From Salibacter halophilus (GTDB taxonomy: Bacteria > Bacteroidota > Bacteroidia > Flavobacteriales_G > Salibacteraceae), in assembly GCF_008806325.1 (NCBI RefSeq), contig NZ_WACR01000012.1:39893-103892 (forward strand): a DNA stretch of 64,000 nucleotides, read 5' to 3'. The translations under genes were made by a program, and so were the position numbers. Under the pieces are notes generated by a model. It did no database searches, was not told where the DNA came from, and saw only the letters and a program-made list of their open reading frames with translations. Below, in pieces: positions 1 through 9,012 of this stretch. The first letter of the stretch is position 1; the number at the start of each line of letters is the position of its first letter.

Positions 1-443
1 ATATCGTGTCCACCGTATTTAAAAGCTCGTTTTAGATCGAAGCTCTTGTCATCTTTCACAGGGCTTGTGGTCACGAAAGGTAAAATTTGATTGATCGTAT
101 TCAGATCCAAACTCTCCACTTCACGCAATTCGTAAATGGTTTTCATTTCCCCAAATTGTGCAACATATGTAAGGATACCGGCAATTTGAAACGGTGAGAG
201 TAAATTGAGTCTTTCAAGTTCTTCCCTATCTGTATTGTTGAGGTTAATCGGGAAGTCATAGTAGTAGCTCAAGTCATCGGTTAAAGTAGTGAAGTCAATG
301 TTTTCGCTCTCGGCCTCCTCTGCTAAAAACTCGATGCGTTGCTGGATGACGGAATTTTTGATTTCCTCCCGGTTCTGACCGAAAAGAAAAGTTGAAAACG
401 TGCAGGATAACAGCACCAGAATATGTTTCAACTCAAAACGCAT
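1..443 (-). CDS. Helix-hairpin-helix envelope protein, N-terminal part (runs off the left edge)
   Basis: This is the first ~147 residues of a minus-strand protein whose C-terminus lies outside the window. Translation from the ATG at 441-443 gives a signal peptide (MRFELKHILVLLSCTFSTFL, then FGQ), followed by a helix-hairpin-helix-like segment (INLNNTDREELERLNLL) and a second related segment (SLDLNTINQILPFV). Helix-hairpin-helix repeats of the ComEA type bind DNA. In Bacteroidota, long exported proteins with such repeats are common and their role is not settled. The start codon overlaps the stop of the upstream barrel gene by 11 bases, which suggests translational coupling. A copy of the dispersed GGNTCTGACC motif (371-380) lies at the end of the signal peptide. 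Function is not assigned; a DNA-uptake role is only a possibility. Confidence 0.7.
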   Translation of the reverse strand, partial: MRFELKHILVLLSCTFSTFLFGQNREEIKNSVIQQRIEFLAEEAESENIDFTTLTDDLSYYYDFPINLNNTDREELERLNLLSPFQIAGILTYVAQFGEMKTIYELREVESLDLNTINQILPFVTTSPVKDDKSFDLKRAFKYGGHD

Positions 444-1251
444 AATGCATGGAGGCTTGTGGTGAATATCCTAGTATGTAGTGGTAAGAGGATGCTAAAT
501 CGATTGAAAATCCGCCAAAATTAAGCCCAAAACCAAAGCTGTTTTCAAAATGATTTGTCGAGAGTCCGCCTCTCAGATAAAGCATTTCAACGACTTTATA
601 TTCTGCTCCAATTTTCACATTAGCATCATTATCAAGGTCTTTTTGCACTTCGATATTTGTCGTGAGCTTTTCAGAGAACTCGTACCCTCCGCCAATTCTC
701 AAAATAACCGGAATGCGCTCATCGTTGTAATCCGCAATTTTGGCGTAAGACGGGTTGTAGAGATGCGCTCCGATTGTGAGATCATCAGTTACTTTGGCCA
801 GCATCCCGATCTCGGCTGTTAAAACTCCTGTGTTCCCGTAATAAGATTCCTGAAACCCGATGTGGTAATAATTCAGCCGAACACCGGCCGAGATGCGTTT
901 CCCCAACTGCCTGGCGTAAGCGATTCCCGCTTTGGTTTCGTTGTATTGCGTGTAACCAAATTGCGATACTGAAACACCAAATGTCCCGGCATTTTCAGTT
1001 GGTAAAGCAAATGCTACCGCTTTTGTGGAGAGTTCGTTGAGCAAAAATCTGTTTTGGTAGCTGATGGCTGCTGTTGGCTTTTCCAAATAAGCCAGTGCGG
1101 CCTGGTTGTGGTGAATTGCCCACTCATCGACATTCGTGACAGCGGCATTTGACATGGCTGCTGCCCTGGCCCCCAGTTGTGGATTGTGCGTTTGCCCGCT
1201 CAACAAAAGAGAGCTAAAAATGGCAAACAGGAAAATTGATAAAAATTTCAA
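433..1251 (-). CDS. PorQ/PorV-like outer-membrane beta-barrel protein
   Basis: A 272-residue protein with a signal peptide (residues 1-19, ending LLSGQ) and an N-terminus typical of the PorV/PorQ family: a glycine/alanine-rich stretch (ARAAAMSNAAVTNVDEWAIH) followed by alternating amphipathic strands. PorV and PorQ are outer-membrane proteins of the type IX secretion system, PorV being the shuttle for cargo proteins. The overall pattern and length fit this superfamily, but the exact paralogue cannot be told by eye. It is directly followed, with overlap, by the helix-hairpin-helix gene, and preceded by a 67-bp gap after purE. A TTAATTTG element in that gap resembles a Bacteroidota -7 box with one mismatch. 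Confidence 0.6.
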   Translation of the reverse strand: MKFLSIFLFAIFSSLLLSGQTHNPQLGARAAAMSNAAVTNVDEWAIHHNQAALAYLEKPTAAISYQNRFLLNELSTKAVAFALPTENAGTFGVSVSQFGYTQYNETKAGIAYARQLGKRISAGVRLNYYHIGFQESYYGNTGVLTAEIGMLAKVTDDLTIGAHLYNPSYAKIADYNDERIPVILRIGGGYEFSEKLTTNIEVQKDLDNDANVKIGAEYKVVEMLYLRGGLSTNHFENSFGFGLNFGGFSIDLASSYHYILGYSPQASMHYAF

Positions 1252-1318
1252 AGCGGTTGATTTTTCACAAATTAAAACAATCTGATGATTAATTGCTTTG
1301 CGAAAAAGTTAAATCCTT

Positions 1319-1807
1319 TTACTTATTAAATTTCTCTGCCTTATCGAGCACTTTTTCCTTTAATGATTTTTTGTAAGCTTCAATTTTGGTCAGAACCGAA
1401 TGATCTCCGGAACCGATGATTTGAGCGGCTAGAATTCCAGCATTTTTAGCACCGTCAAGTGCGACAGTTGCTACTGGAACTCCGCCCGGCATTTGTAGAA
1501 TACTCAAAACAGAATCCCATCCATCGATTGAGTTGCTCGATTTAACCGGAACACCGATAACCGGTAACGGAGTAATGCTCGCTGTCATTCCGGGTAAGTG
1601 GGCTGCACCTCCAGCTCCGGCAACGATTACTTTTATTCCGCGAGAATGTGCATTTTTCGCATAATCCATCATTCGCTCAGGTGTGCGATGAGCCGAAATA
1701 ATTTCTTTTTCGTACTCTACACCCAGTTCATCGAGAATTTCTGCCGCTTCTTTCATTACCGGCCAGTCGCTATCACTGCCCATGATGATTCCTACCTGTG
1801 CGCTCAT
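1319..1807 (-). CDS. purE: 5-(carboxyamino)imidazole ribonucleotide mutase
   Basis: PurE moves the carboxyl group of N5-CAIR to give CAIR in purine synthesis, in the cytoplasm. The 162-residue length and the N-terminal signature ([17 protein letters not shown]), the SAHRTPERM motif and the [11 protein letters not shown] segment are those of class I bacterial PurE. It is the second gene of a purK-purE pair: its ATG overlaps the purK stop as ATGA, implying coupled translation. A copy of the dispersed motif lies at 1388-1397, coding for V-L-T in this frame. Confidence 0.97.
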   Translation of the reverse strand: MSAQVGIIMGSDSDWPVMKEAAEILDELGVEYEKEIISAHRTPERMMDYAKNAHSRGIKVIVAGAGGAAHLPGMTASITPLPVIGVPVKSSNSIDGWDSVLSILQMPGGVPVATVALDGAKNAGILAAQIIGSGDHSVLTKIEAYKKSLKEKVLDKAEKFNK

Positions 1808-2940
1808 CGTGTTTTGATTTTAAGTGTGTCTTTAATCTTTTTTGCTTTCTCCTTAGCTGATTCCAATTCCTTATCAACAACTGTAACGTGTCCCATTTTA
1901 CGATAAGGTTTCGTCTTCCATTTTCCGTAAAGGTGAACAGTTGCTCCTGAAATTGCCATTACTTCTTCGAGTCCCTCTACAAATGCTTCACCGGTGTGAT
2001 CTTTTTCTCCAAGTAAATTCACCATTACAGATGGCGCTATAATTGAAGTATCCCCGAGTGGCATTCCGGTTATCGCTCTTAAATACTGCTCAAACTGAGA
2101 AGTGATATTTCCTTCGATTGTTTGGTGACCGCTATTGTGCGGACGAGGAGCAATTTCATTAACCATCACTTCTCCGTCTTTCGTGAGGAACATTTCTACT
2201 GCCAAAAGCCCCACTACTTTTGTCGATTCTGCAACCTGAGTTGCGAGGTCCTGGGCTTTTTGTTCTACTTCCTGGGAAATTGCAGCCGGACTAAAAAGAT
2301 ATTCTACCAGGTTAGCCTCCGGATTGAATTCGAGTTCAACAACGGGGAATGTTTTCACTTCTCCTTTTGTATTTCGGGCTACGATTACTGAGAGTTCTTT
2401 TTCAAAATCGATCAGATCCTCAAATACTGATGGCTCATGAAAGCCGTGAGTCACGTCCTTTTTGTCTCTCAGGATCTGAACACCTTTCCCGTCATAACCT
2501 CCTTTCCGGAGTTTTTGTACAACGGGTAACTCAATATTGTAGTCAAACGAATCTGAAAGAATGAAAGGTGCAGTTGGAATGCTATGTTCTTTATAAAATT
2601 CTTTTTGCGTTCCCTTATCCTGAATCATTCGCAGGATATGCGGTTGTGGATAAACTTCTACTCCTTCTTTCTCGAGCGTTTCAAGTGCATCTACATTTAC
2701 ATGCTCTATTTCAATCGTCAACAAGTCCAGGTTCTGACCAAAAGAAACGACAGTTGAATAATCCATCAAATCACCTTGTGTGAATGACGTTGCAATATCC
2801 TTGCATGGCGCTAGCTCTGAGGGATCGAGAATGTGAACAGATGCGTTGTAGTTGATCGCTTCCTGAATGAACATACGACCTAACTGACCTCCGCCAAGAA
2901 TGCCGAGCTTGAAGTTTGAATTGTAAAATGCTTTATCCAT
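1804..2940 (-). CDS. purK: 5-(carboxyamino)imidazole ribonucleotide synthase
   Basis: PurK is an ATP-grasp ligase that makes N5-CAIR from AIR, bicarbonate and ATP, the step before PurE. The protein begins [20 protein letters not shown], with the GGGQLG nucleotide-binding turn near the N-terminus, and carries ATP-grasp segments ([36 protein letters not shown]). I chose the ATG at 2938-2940 (378 aa) rather than a GTG 24 bases upstream because the -7 promoter element TATATTTG (2952-2945) would lie inside the longer frame, and because family alignments normally begin near the LGILGGG strand. With this start the mRNA would have almost no leader. The dispersed motif is at 2730-2739. Confidence 0.95.
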   Translation of the reverse strand: MDKAFYNSNFKLGILGGGQLGRMFIQEAINYNASVHILDPSELAPCKDIATSFTQGDLMDYSTVVSFGQNLDLLTIEIEHVNVDALETLEKEGVEVYPQPHILRMIQDKGTQKEFYKEHSIPTAPFILSDSFDYNIELPVVQKLRKGGYDGKGVQILRDKKDVTHGFHEPSVFEDLIDFEKELSVIVARNTKGEVKTFPVVELEFNPEANLVEYLFSPAAISQEVEQKAQDLATQVAESTKVVGLLAVEMFLTKDGEVMVNEIAPRPHNSGHQTIEGNITSQFEQYLRAITGMPLGDTSIIAPSVMVNLLGEKDHTGEAFVEGLEEVMAISGATVHLYGKWKTKPYRKMGHVTVVDKELESAKEKAKKIKDTLKIKTR

Positions 2941-2944
2941 GTGG

Positions 2945-2952
2945 CAAATATA
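2945..2952 (-). promoter_or_regulatory. Promoter -7 element of purKE
   Basis: On the minus strand this reads TATATTTG, a full match to the Bacteroidota -7 consensus TAnnTTTG. It ends four bases before the purK ATG, so the transcript would be nearly or fully leaderless. No convincing TTTG -33 box is seen at the usual spacing. Confidence 0.6.
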
Positions 2953-3027
2953 GTGAACCAACACGTGAATAAAGGCGATAAAGATGTTTTGCTTTAAATG
3001 AGAAAAACTAGTAATGAATTAAAAATT

Positions 3028-3660
3028 CTACTCTACTAAGTCTTCTCTCAACCAAACATCTTTACCTATCCATAAAGCAATCATTCCCGTTCCTTTTTGA
3101 ATGCAGAGGCTATCTAGAATATCCGTGCTATCTCGATACTCTTGTGCCCTATTTCTAAAGATGAAACTATTCTCATAAGTTTTACCATTAATTGAGATGG
3201 GGTGCAACAATTCGTTTAGTGTACCCTCAATTTCATTCCCAACGGGTGTCAACATTTTTTCACCACTACTCAGCGTGCTTTTTAATCTGTATTGATATCC
3301 TGTAGGATTTTTATTCTTATCACTAAATTCAAGTATATTAATAGAGTTACTTATTTCTATTGTTTTTTTTGCGTTTGACATTATAATTTCGAGATTACGC
3401 TCACACCCACATGAAGTTGATAAGACAGTACATGTTTCCTCATAGGCATCACTTTTTTCGCTTTTGATCAAGTTCAAACTAATATTATTATTAAATGAAT
3501 CATTAGTAAAAGTAATTAAGGCATCCAGTTTTGGGTTAACTGTTACACTATGTAAAGCATTATTGTTGTCATATGATTTGCAATCAAACTCTTTTGAACA
3601 CGATGAGCAAGAACTCAATGAAAAAATGAATAGTAAAGCGATAATATTTTGAGGTTTCAT
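3028..3660 (-). CDS. Predicted lipoprotein of unknown function
   Basis: A 210-residue protein I do not recognise. It has a lipoprotein signal peptide with a lipobox-like LSSC near residue 18 (LFIFSLSSCSSCSKEF), so it is probably anchored in the envelope. The rest is beta-rich with several cysteines (EETCTVLSTSCGCERNL). It follows the large secreted hydrolase by 12 bases on the same strand and is probably co-transcribed with it. This pair is A+T-rich by eye and carries no copy of the dispersed motif, which fits accessory or more recently acquired genes. Confidence 0.7.
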   Translation of the reverse strand: MKPQNIIALLFIFSLSSCSSCSKEFDCKSYDNNNALHSVTVNPKLDALITFTNDSFNNNISLNLIKSEKSDAYEETCTVLSTSCGCERNLEIIMSNAKKTIEISNSINILEFSDKNKNPTGYQYRLKSTLSSGEKMLTPVGNEIEGTLNELLHPISINGKTYENSFIFRNRAQEYRDSTDILDSLCIQKGTGMIALWIGKDVWLREDLVE

Positions 3661-3672
3661 AATCGAAATTTT

Positions 3673-6555
3673 TTATTTTACAATTAACTTTACTACTTCT
3701 GTAGAATAAGGAGTATTTATTTTTAAAATATACTGACCCGGTGACAATGATCTATTTTGCAAGTCAATCGTAGCAGATTGAGAGTTGATTTTTTCGGTAA
3801 AAAACTCCCTCCCAGTCAAATCAAATAAATAAACCTCATTTATATTCTGATCCTCTTTTGCTTTAATAAAAAGCTTGTTTGATGTAGGGTTTGGATATAT
3901 AACAATTCCTTTTGATACATCGCTACCTAGATTAGATGATACATTTAGTTTTTTACCATCACTACCACAATAAAACTGATCTAATCCAACAGGTTCATAC
4001 GTACCATTTCTCACAACTCCACGATCAGTAAACGAACCTGTATTTGAGTCATAATAGAACGTTGCATTCGCTCCTGAGTTAATAACCATTGGATTCTCTC
4101 TTGATAAAGCACCGGGAACTCCAACAAATGGCCACTGGGCTGCCTGAGAAGGGTATTGATACATGAAAAACTGGTGTTTCCCGGCTGAAACTTCTCGTGC
4201 TGAAAATGAAGCATCCCAGTTGAGTTCATAATTTTCAAGCCACATTTTATCATCTCCAATCTCACGATTTAATACGCGTACTTCTTCACCGGTATCCATG
4301 TGATATTGCTTATCATTTCGGAACTGATGTTCGTGATCCCAATTATTACCTGTTTCATATTCATTATCTATAGGAGTAAAATCACCATTTGTAATAATGA
4401 CATCGAAGGGGGTATAGTTATTGTTTCCCATTAAAGAAGAAACTCCATAGTTTGACTGAATGTCAAACTCTATATTACTCGGGTTCCACGAACCAGTAAA
4501 ATCAATGGCACTCCCAACCGGGATAAAATTAAATGCCAAACCATTTGACTGTATTCCAGAAAGGAACTCAACTCCTAAACCAAATGTGGTATTTATTGTT
4601 GGTGGAGTCGGTGGAGCATAGGCTATTGCAAATGTGTTTTGCCAATCATACCATTCAAGTGTACTGGGTGAGTTTGAAAACTGGGGAAACTCACGAACTC
4701 TCCCGTAATAACTACCAGCCTCTACATCGATCGGGTACATACTCGTGCTATTAACATCAATCAGATCAACAAAAGAGTTAATGGTTAAACTCACTCCAAA
4801 AATATCGAAATTCAATTTTGGGACGAAAATATCGAGATTAGCATCTATCAATTTTCCATTCCCATGAGGAGAAGGGTTTACCTGAAGGGAAACATCAAAA
4901 ATATTGACTTGCCACCAGAGTATATTCAATCTTGTCCTAAATCCACCATCAAAATAATGCGTACTATCTTTAACCATTTCATCACCTGTATAGGCATTAA
5001 TCTGATTCTCTGAATTGAGCATACCATTAGCAATAGCTGTTTTTTTAGCATATTTAGGGTAGTTCCCCATAGCATCCAACTCGTTAAACAACTGGATTCC
5101 TTCACTATGCCTGTGGTACCTGTTAAACACATCTTTTGTATCCATGTGATAAATCAGCATCTGTTTAACTGATTGCATATCGATCATTTCTGCACGAAGT
5201 TCTGTTGCAAATTCATCCATAATACCTCGCGCAAACCCGGGTATGACGGAATAAAGGTCACTAGCTCCTTTGTATATATGTTGAAACGCTAAAGGAACAT
5301 TAGCTCCTTGTTGTGGAGCATCTACACTAACAAATAGTCTTGTGTTGTGTAATTTATAAGGTTTACATCCTTCATAGTTAATATTACCCGGTTGCTCCAT
5401 CCATGTCAATGCATAACGACCGATAAGTCCTCCCATAGAATACCCCATGACAACGAATTGCTCTTCACTATTGGGGTATTTTTCACACTTCAGGTATTCC
5501 AATAGATTTACCACATCTAAAGCGTTTGCTCTTATATCTCTTCCTGAATTATCATATCGAACAACATAAATATCATACCCTGAAAGTTGTAATTCATTAA
5601 GTTCAGATCTTTGTAAATCGTAATAATCTCTTGAAAAGTCTCTTCCATTAAAAGGATCAAATCCCGTTAAGAAAACTATGGCTTTCTGATTCTCTTCTGG
5701 TATATTCTCGCAAGCATTATCATAAACACCAACTTCAAGCTCACCCTCATAAATAGTGTCACTTGGGAGTTTCGGTATATCATTAGAAGAAACCTTAAAG
5801 GCTGAGTGATTCTTTTTAAATGTAAACTGTTCTTCTGTATTGTGAATCCTGTAAGTAATTTCATAAGTTCCTTTTGATGGATAGGTTACAGATATATAGT
5901 TGATTGAACCTCCGCTAATTGTTTGAAACCCATTTCCATCTCCAAAGTCTATTTGAAAGGAACCGTTCGTGTATTCATTAGAATTAGGAATATCTGACAA
6001 TAAGAACTGAGGATCTATCTTAAATACTACTTCCCTAAACTGAGATGTGTTTTTGAAGGTAACTCCTTTAAAAAGTTGGTGATTCGTATAGGGTGACGAT
6101 GGCCTACTTGGGTTATCTGTAATTACGTTATTTGGTATATCAAAATTAAAATACGTTCCGGAATTAAACACAGTAGAATCAATGAACCTGTGATAATTGT
6201 AGTTCATTGCTAAAATGGGAACAGTATCATATTTCACTTTATTGAGTTCTTCGAATAGTGTTTCTGTTTCAGTGTGAGTAGTGGTATCATAAGCCATATA
6301 ATACAACTCTTCATACATTCCCCACCATTCATTGAGATGAATCGTGCTATCTGTGTAATGATCCCATCGCCAGTCTGGAGTCATCCTGGCAGACATATCA
6401 AATAAGTGAGTTGAATTATTAGGAGGATTCAACTGGCCAAACATGTGGCGGAGTTGACTATTGACATTAGCTGTTATGCTATCATTTACCTGAGCATTAA
6501 CAGTATTTACAATAATTGAGCAAAATACGATGATTAATAGATTAGACTTTTTCAT
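3673..6555 (-). CDS. Type IX-secreted alpha/beta hydrolase with C-terminal sorting domain
   Basis: A 960-residue exported protein. Visible parts: a signal peptide (residues 1-21); a long N-terminal region; a PKD-like beta-sandwich segment around residues 195-240 (FQIDFGDGNGFQTISGG, TYPSKGTYEITYRI); an alpha/beta hydrolase region with the nucleophile elbow GYSMGG, Ser373 (codon 5437-5439), preceded by FLTGFDPFNGRD and followed by SVDAPQQGANVP, as in lipases or PGAP1-like esterases; and a last ~75 residues (IVIYPNPTSNKLFI to VVKLIVK) that form a type A sorting domain for type IX secretion. The substrate is unknown; a lipase or esterase acting at or beyond the cell surface is the likely role. 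The export machinery it would need is encoded at 44557-50486. No dispersed motif occurs in this gene. Confidence 0.85.
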   Translation of the reverse strand: MKKSNLLIIVFCSIIVNTVNAQVNDSITANVNSQLRHMFGQLNPPNNSTHLFDMSARMTPDWRWDHYTDSTIHLNEWWGMYEELYYMAYDTTTHTETETLFEELNKVKYDTVPILAMNYNYHRFIDSTVFNSGTYFNFDIPNNVITDNPSRPSSPYTNHQLFKGVTFKNTSQFREVVFKIDPQFLLSDIPNSNEYTNGSFQIDFGDGNGFQTISGGSINYISVTYPSKGTYEITYRIHNTEEQFTFKKNHSAFKVSSNDIPKLPSDTIYEGELEVGVYDNACENIPEENQKAIVFLTGFDPFNGRDFSRDYYDLQRSELNELQLSGYDIYVVRYDNSGRDIRANALDVVNLLEYLKCEKYPNSEEQFVVMGYSMGGLIGRYALTWMEQPGNINYEGCKPYKLHNTRLFVSVDAPQQGANVPLAFQHIYKGASDLYSVIPGFARGIMDEFATELRAEMIDMQSVKQMLIYHMDTKDVFNRYHRHSEGIQLFNELDAMGNYPKYAKKTAIANGMLNSENQINAYTGDEMVKDSTHYFDGGFRTRLNILWWQVNIFDVSLQVNPSPHGNGKLIDANLDIFVPKLNFDIFGVSLTINSFVDLIDVNSTSMYPIDVEAGSYYGRVREFPQFSNSPSTLEWYDWQNTFAIAYAPPTPPTINTTFGLGVEFLSGIQSNGLAFNFIPVGSAIDFTGSWNPSNIEFDIQSNYGVSSLMGNNNYTPFDVIITNGDFTPIDNEYETGNNWDHEHQFRNDKQYHMDTGEEVRVLNREIGDDKMWLENYELNWDASFSAREVSAGKHQFFMYQYPSQAAQWPFVGVPGALSRENPMVINSGANATFYYDSNTGSFTDRGVVRNGTYEPVGLDQFYCGSDGKKLNVSSNLGSDVSKGIVIYPNPTSNKLFIKAKEDQNINEVYLFDLTGREFFTEKINSQSATIDLQNRSLSPGQYILKINTPYSTEVVKLIVK

Positions 6556-6772
6556 AACTGTATAACTTTGGGTTAAATCTTTTATGAAGGTATGAAAAAG
6601 AATATAGAAATCAATACTTTATGATAATAAAGTGTATATTAACCATCTTTTAATAGTGCTCTTTACCTCATCGAGCCTTGTATAGCCGCAGATGAGATTT
6701 TTGTTAAAAAACTTATTTTTAACATTAAATTAACCTTGATGTATACTTTCCCCATCCCTAAAATCAAAAAAT
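6556..6772. other. Non-coding A+T-rich spacer
   Basis: About 220 bases upstream of the secreted hydrolase (minus) and ahead of the hpt control region (plus). I see no open frame of note, no RNA gene and no clear promoter for the hydrolase; TACCTTCA on the minus strand is only a weak -7 candidate. Confidence 0.5.
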
Positions 6773-6787
6773 AAAGTTGCCAACTTT
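6773..6787. promoter_or_regulatory. Perfect 15-bp palindrome upstream of hpt
   Basis: The sequence AAAGTTGCCAACTTT is a perfect inverted repeat about a central base. It lies 40 bp upstream of the hpt -33 box, with its centre 25 bp from that of a second palindrome. It may be an operator. Because it is followed by a T-run it also resembles a short terminator, but no plus-strand gene lies upstream. Confidence 0.4.
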
Positions 6788-6797
6788 TTTTACAAGT

Positions 6798-6812
6798 GTG
6801 ATTTCAAATCAC
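6798..6812. promoter_or_regulatory. Perfect 15-bp palindrome abutting the hpt -33 box
   Basis: GTGATTTCAAATCAC is a perfect inverted repeat about a central base and ends one base before the TTTG -33 element of the hpt promoter. The position suits an operator or activator site. Confidence 0.45.
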
Positions 6813-6845
6813 TTTGACTGAGCATTATGGAAAATATTACCTTTG
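6813..6845 (+). promoter_or_regulatory. Promoter of the hpt-adk-obg cluster
   Basis: TTTG (6813-6816), a 21-nt spacer, then TACCTTTG (6838-6845): a full match to the Bacteroidota -33/-7 consensus. Transcription would start about 5 nt after 6845, leaving a very short leader before the ATG at 6858. Confidence 0.75.
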
Positions 6846-6857
6846 CGCTTTCGTATT

Positions 6858-7397
6858 ATGGGGTTAATTAGGATAAAAGACAAGCAGTTTGAGCCTTTCA
6901 TCACGCATGATGAAATTGAGAAAAGGATTGTTGATGTTGCTTCGAAGATAAACGATGATTATGCGGGTCAGACCCCAATTTTTCTTCCGGTTCTGAATGG
7001 AGCATTCATGTTCAGTGCTGATCTTATGAAACATGTGGAGCTGGATTGTGAAATTCAGTTTGTGAAATGTGCATCATACAGTGGCACAGAATCTACCGGA
7101 AAGGTAAAACAGTTGATCGGTGCACCAACTGATATTGAAGGTCAGTCGATTGTCATCATTGAAGATATTGTAGATACCGGAAGGACAATTGATGTACTGG
7201 TGAACGAGCTCAAAAAACACAATCCAGCTTCAATAACAATTTGCAGCTTGCTTTTAAAACCCGATAGTTACAAGCTGGGGCATAAGATTGATTATGCCCT
7301 TTTTAAAATTCCCAACGACTTCATCATCGGCTACGGTTTAGATTATGATGGAGCCGGCAGGAACCTAAAAGATATTTATAAAATTGTAGAAGATTAA
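6858..7397 (+). CDS. hpt: Hypoxanthine phosphoribosyltransferase
   Basis: Purine salvage enzyme converting hypoxanthine (and guanine) with PRPP to IMP (or GMP). The PRPP-binding motif is clear (IVIIEDIVDTGRTIDVL), as is the substrate-loop region (ECASYSG-like KCASYSGTESTGKVKQL). I chose the ATG at 6858 (179 aa, the usual family length); a TTG five codons upstream is excluded because it lies inside the -7 promoter box. Followed 10 bases later by adk. A dispersed motif copy (6966-6975) is the only one with G at the variable position, read on the minus strand. Confidence 0.95.
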   Translation: MGLIRIKDKQFEPFITHDEIEKRIVDVASKINDDYAGQTPIFLPVLNGAFMFSADLMKHVELDCEIQFVKCASYSGTESTGKVKQLIGAPTDIEGQSIVIIEDIVDTGRTIDVLVNELKKHNPASITICSLLLKPDSYKLGHKIDYALFKIPNDFIIGYGLDYDGAGRNLKDIYKIVED

Positions 7398-7407
7398 ATC
7401 TATAGAT

Positions 7408-7980
7408 ATGTTGAATTTAGTGTTGTTCGGCCCTCCCGGTGCTGGAAAAGGGACTCAGTCAGAAAGAATACGCGACCACTACGGTCTAATCCACCTATCA
7501 ACCGGTGACATATTCAGAGCCAATATCAAAGGTGAAACTGAACTGGGAAAAGAAGCAAAAAGCTATATCGATAAAGGCGAGTTAGTTCCTGATTCGCTCA
7601 CCATAAAACTTCTCGAAAGTGAAGTTGATAAACACCAGGATGCGAACGGTTTCATCTTTGACGGATTCCCTAGAACTGTCAACCAGGCTGAAGCTTTGGA
7701 TAAATTCCTCGCGAGAAAACAAACTGAAGTAACCAAAATGGTTGCCCTTGAAGTTGAGGAAGAGGAATTGATCAAGCGCCTATTGGAGCGCGGAAAAGAA
7801 AGCGGAAGAGCTGATGACCAAAATGAAGGGATCATCCGCAACAGAATTGAAGAGTACCAAAAGAAAACGGCTCCGCTCAAAGATTACTACCGCAACCAGG
7901 ATAAGTTTGAGAGTATTGACGGTGTTGGTGAAATCGATGAAATCACCAACCGTTTGTATCACGCAATTGAAAAGAAGTAA
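7408..7980 (+). CDS. adk: Adenylate kinase
   Basis: Catalyses ATP + AMP to 2 ADP. The P-loop GPPGAGKGTQ is at residues ~7-16, the AMP-binding segment is HLSTGDIFR, and FDGFPRT is the conserved core motif. At 190 residues it is a short-form adenylate kinase without the zinc lid typical of Gram-positive enzymes. The gene sits between hpt and obg with gaps of about 10 bases, so the three are probably one transcript. Confidence 0.97.
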   Translation: MLNLVLFGPPGAGKGTQSERIRDHYGLIHLSTGDIFRANIKGETELGKEAKSYIDKGELVPDSLTIKLLESEVDKHQDANGFIFDGFPRTVNQAEALDKFLARKQTEVTKMVALEVEEEELIKRLLERGKESGRADDQNEGIIRNRIEEYQKKTAPLKDYYRNQDKFESIDGVGEIDEITNRLYHAIEKK

Positions 7981-7989
7981 GCTGATTTA

Positions 7990-9012
7990 ATGAGTAAGAA
8001 CCGCAAAGAGCAACAATCAAATTTTGTTGATTACGTCAAGATTCACTGTACTTCAGGAAATGGAGGTAGCGGATCTGCTCATTTAAGACGTGAAAAGTTT
8101 GTACCAAAAGGCGGCCCAGATGGCGGTGATGGCGGTAGAGGTGGTCATGTAATTGTCAAAGGCAACAAACAGCTTTGGACTTTATTACACCTGAAATACC
8201 GCAAACACGTAAAAGCCGGTCACGGTGGCGATGGTGGAAAGCAGCGCTCAACAGGAGCCCAGGGTGAGGATTTGATTTTAGAAGTTCCACTCGGAACCGT
8301 TGCCCGCGATGCAGAGACCAATGAAATAGCTTTTGAAGTTACCGAACACAACGAAGAGCATGTATTGCTTTACGGTGGTCGTGGCGGACTGGGAAACACG
8401 CATTTCAAATCATCAACCAATCAGACCCCGCGTTACGCTCAACCGGGCGAAGAAGGTGATGAGAGTTGGAAGGTTCTCGAACTAAAGCTCCTCGCTGATG
8501 TGGGCCTTGTTGGTTTTCCAAATGCAGGGAAATCTACGCTACTTTCAGTTCTGAGTGCTGCCAAACCTGAAATTGCAAATTATCCATTTACAACACTCAC
8601 CCCTAACCTGGGGATGATCTCATACCGTGACGATCGCAGTTTTGTGATGGCCGATATTCCGGGAATCATCGAAGGAGCTGCTGAAGGAAAAGGTTTGGGG
8701 ATTCGATTCTTGAGACACATTGAGCGAAATGCCGCTCTGCTATTTATGGTTCCGTGTGACAGTGACGATGTAAAGCACGAATACGAAGTACTCATAGGGG
8801 AGTTGAAAAAGTACAATCCACAATTACTCGATAAAAACCGTGTTTTGGCGATCACTAAAGCTGATATGCTGGATGAGGAGCTAATCGCAGAGCTCAAAGA
8901 GGAGCTCCCTACCGATATACCATATGTTTTCATTTCATCAGTTGCGCAAACAGGACTTGCCGAGCTTAAAGATAAACTATGGCAAGCCATAGAAATTCCG
9001 GAAGATGCTTGA
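7990..9012 (+). CDS. obg: GTPase Obg/CgtA
   Basis: A ribosome-associated GTPase involved in 50S maturation and growth control. The N-terminal glycine-rich Obg fold ([19 protein letters not shown] and later GGRGG repeats) is followed by a G domain with G1 [10 protein letters not shown]3 DIPG and G4 TKAD. It lacks the extra C-terminal domain of Bacillus Obg and is 340 residues long. The stop overlaps the start of the following PAP2 gene by 8 bases. Confidence 0.96.
   Translation: MSKNRKEQQSNFVDYVKIHCTSGNGGSGSAHLRREKFVPKGGPDGGDGGRGGHVIVKGNKQLWTLLHLKYRKHVKAGHGGDGGKQRSTGAQGEDLILEVPLGTVARDAETNEIAFEVTEHNEEHVLLYGGRGGLGNTHFKSSTNQTPRYAQPGEEGDESWKVLELKLLADVGLVGFPNAGKSTLLSVLSAAKPEIANYPFTTLTPNLGMISYRDDRSFVMADIPGIIEGAAEGKGLGIRFLRHIERNAALLFMVPCDSDDVKHEYEVLIGELKKYNPQLLDKNRVLAITKADMLDEELIAELKEELPTDIPYVFISSVAQTGLAELKDKLWQAIEIPEDA

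Noticed and set aside
550..822. Open frames on the strand opposite to clear genes (for example 550-822, 1598-1906, 8580-8990, 58056-58409)
   Set aside because: They lie wholly opposite well-supported genes, lack family motifs, and are explained as shadows.
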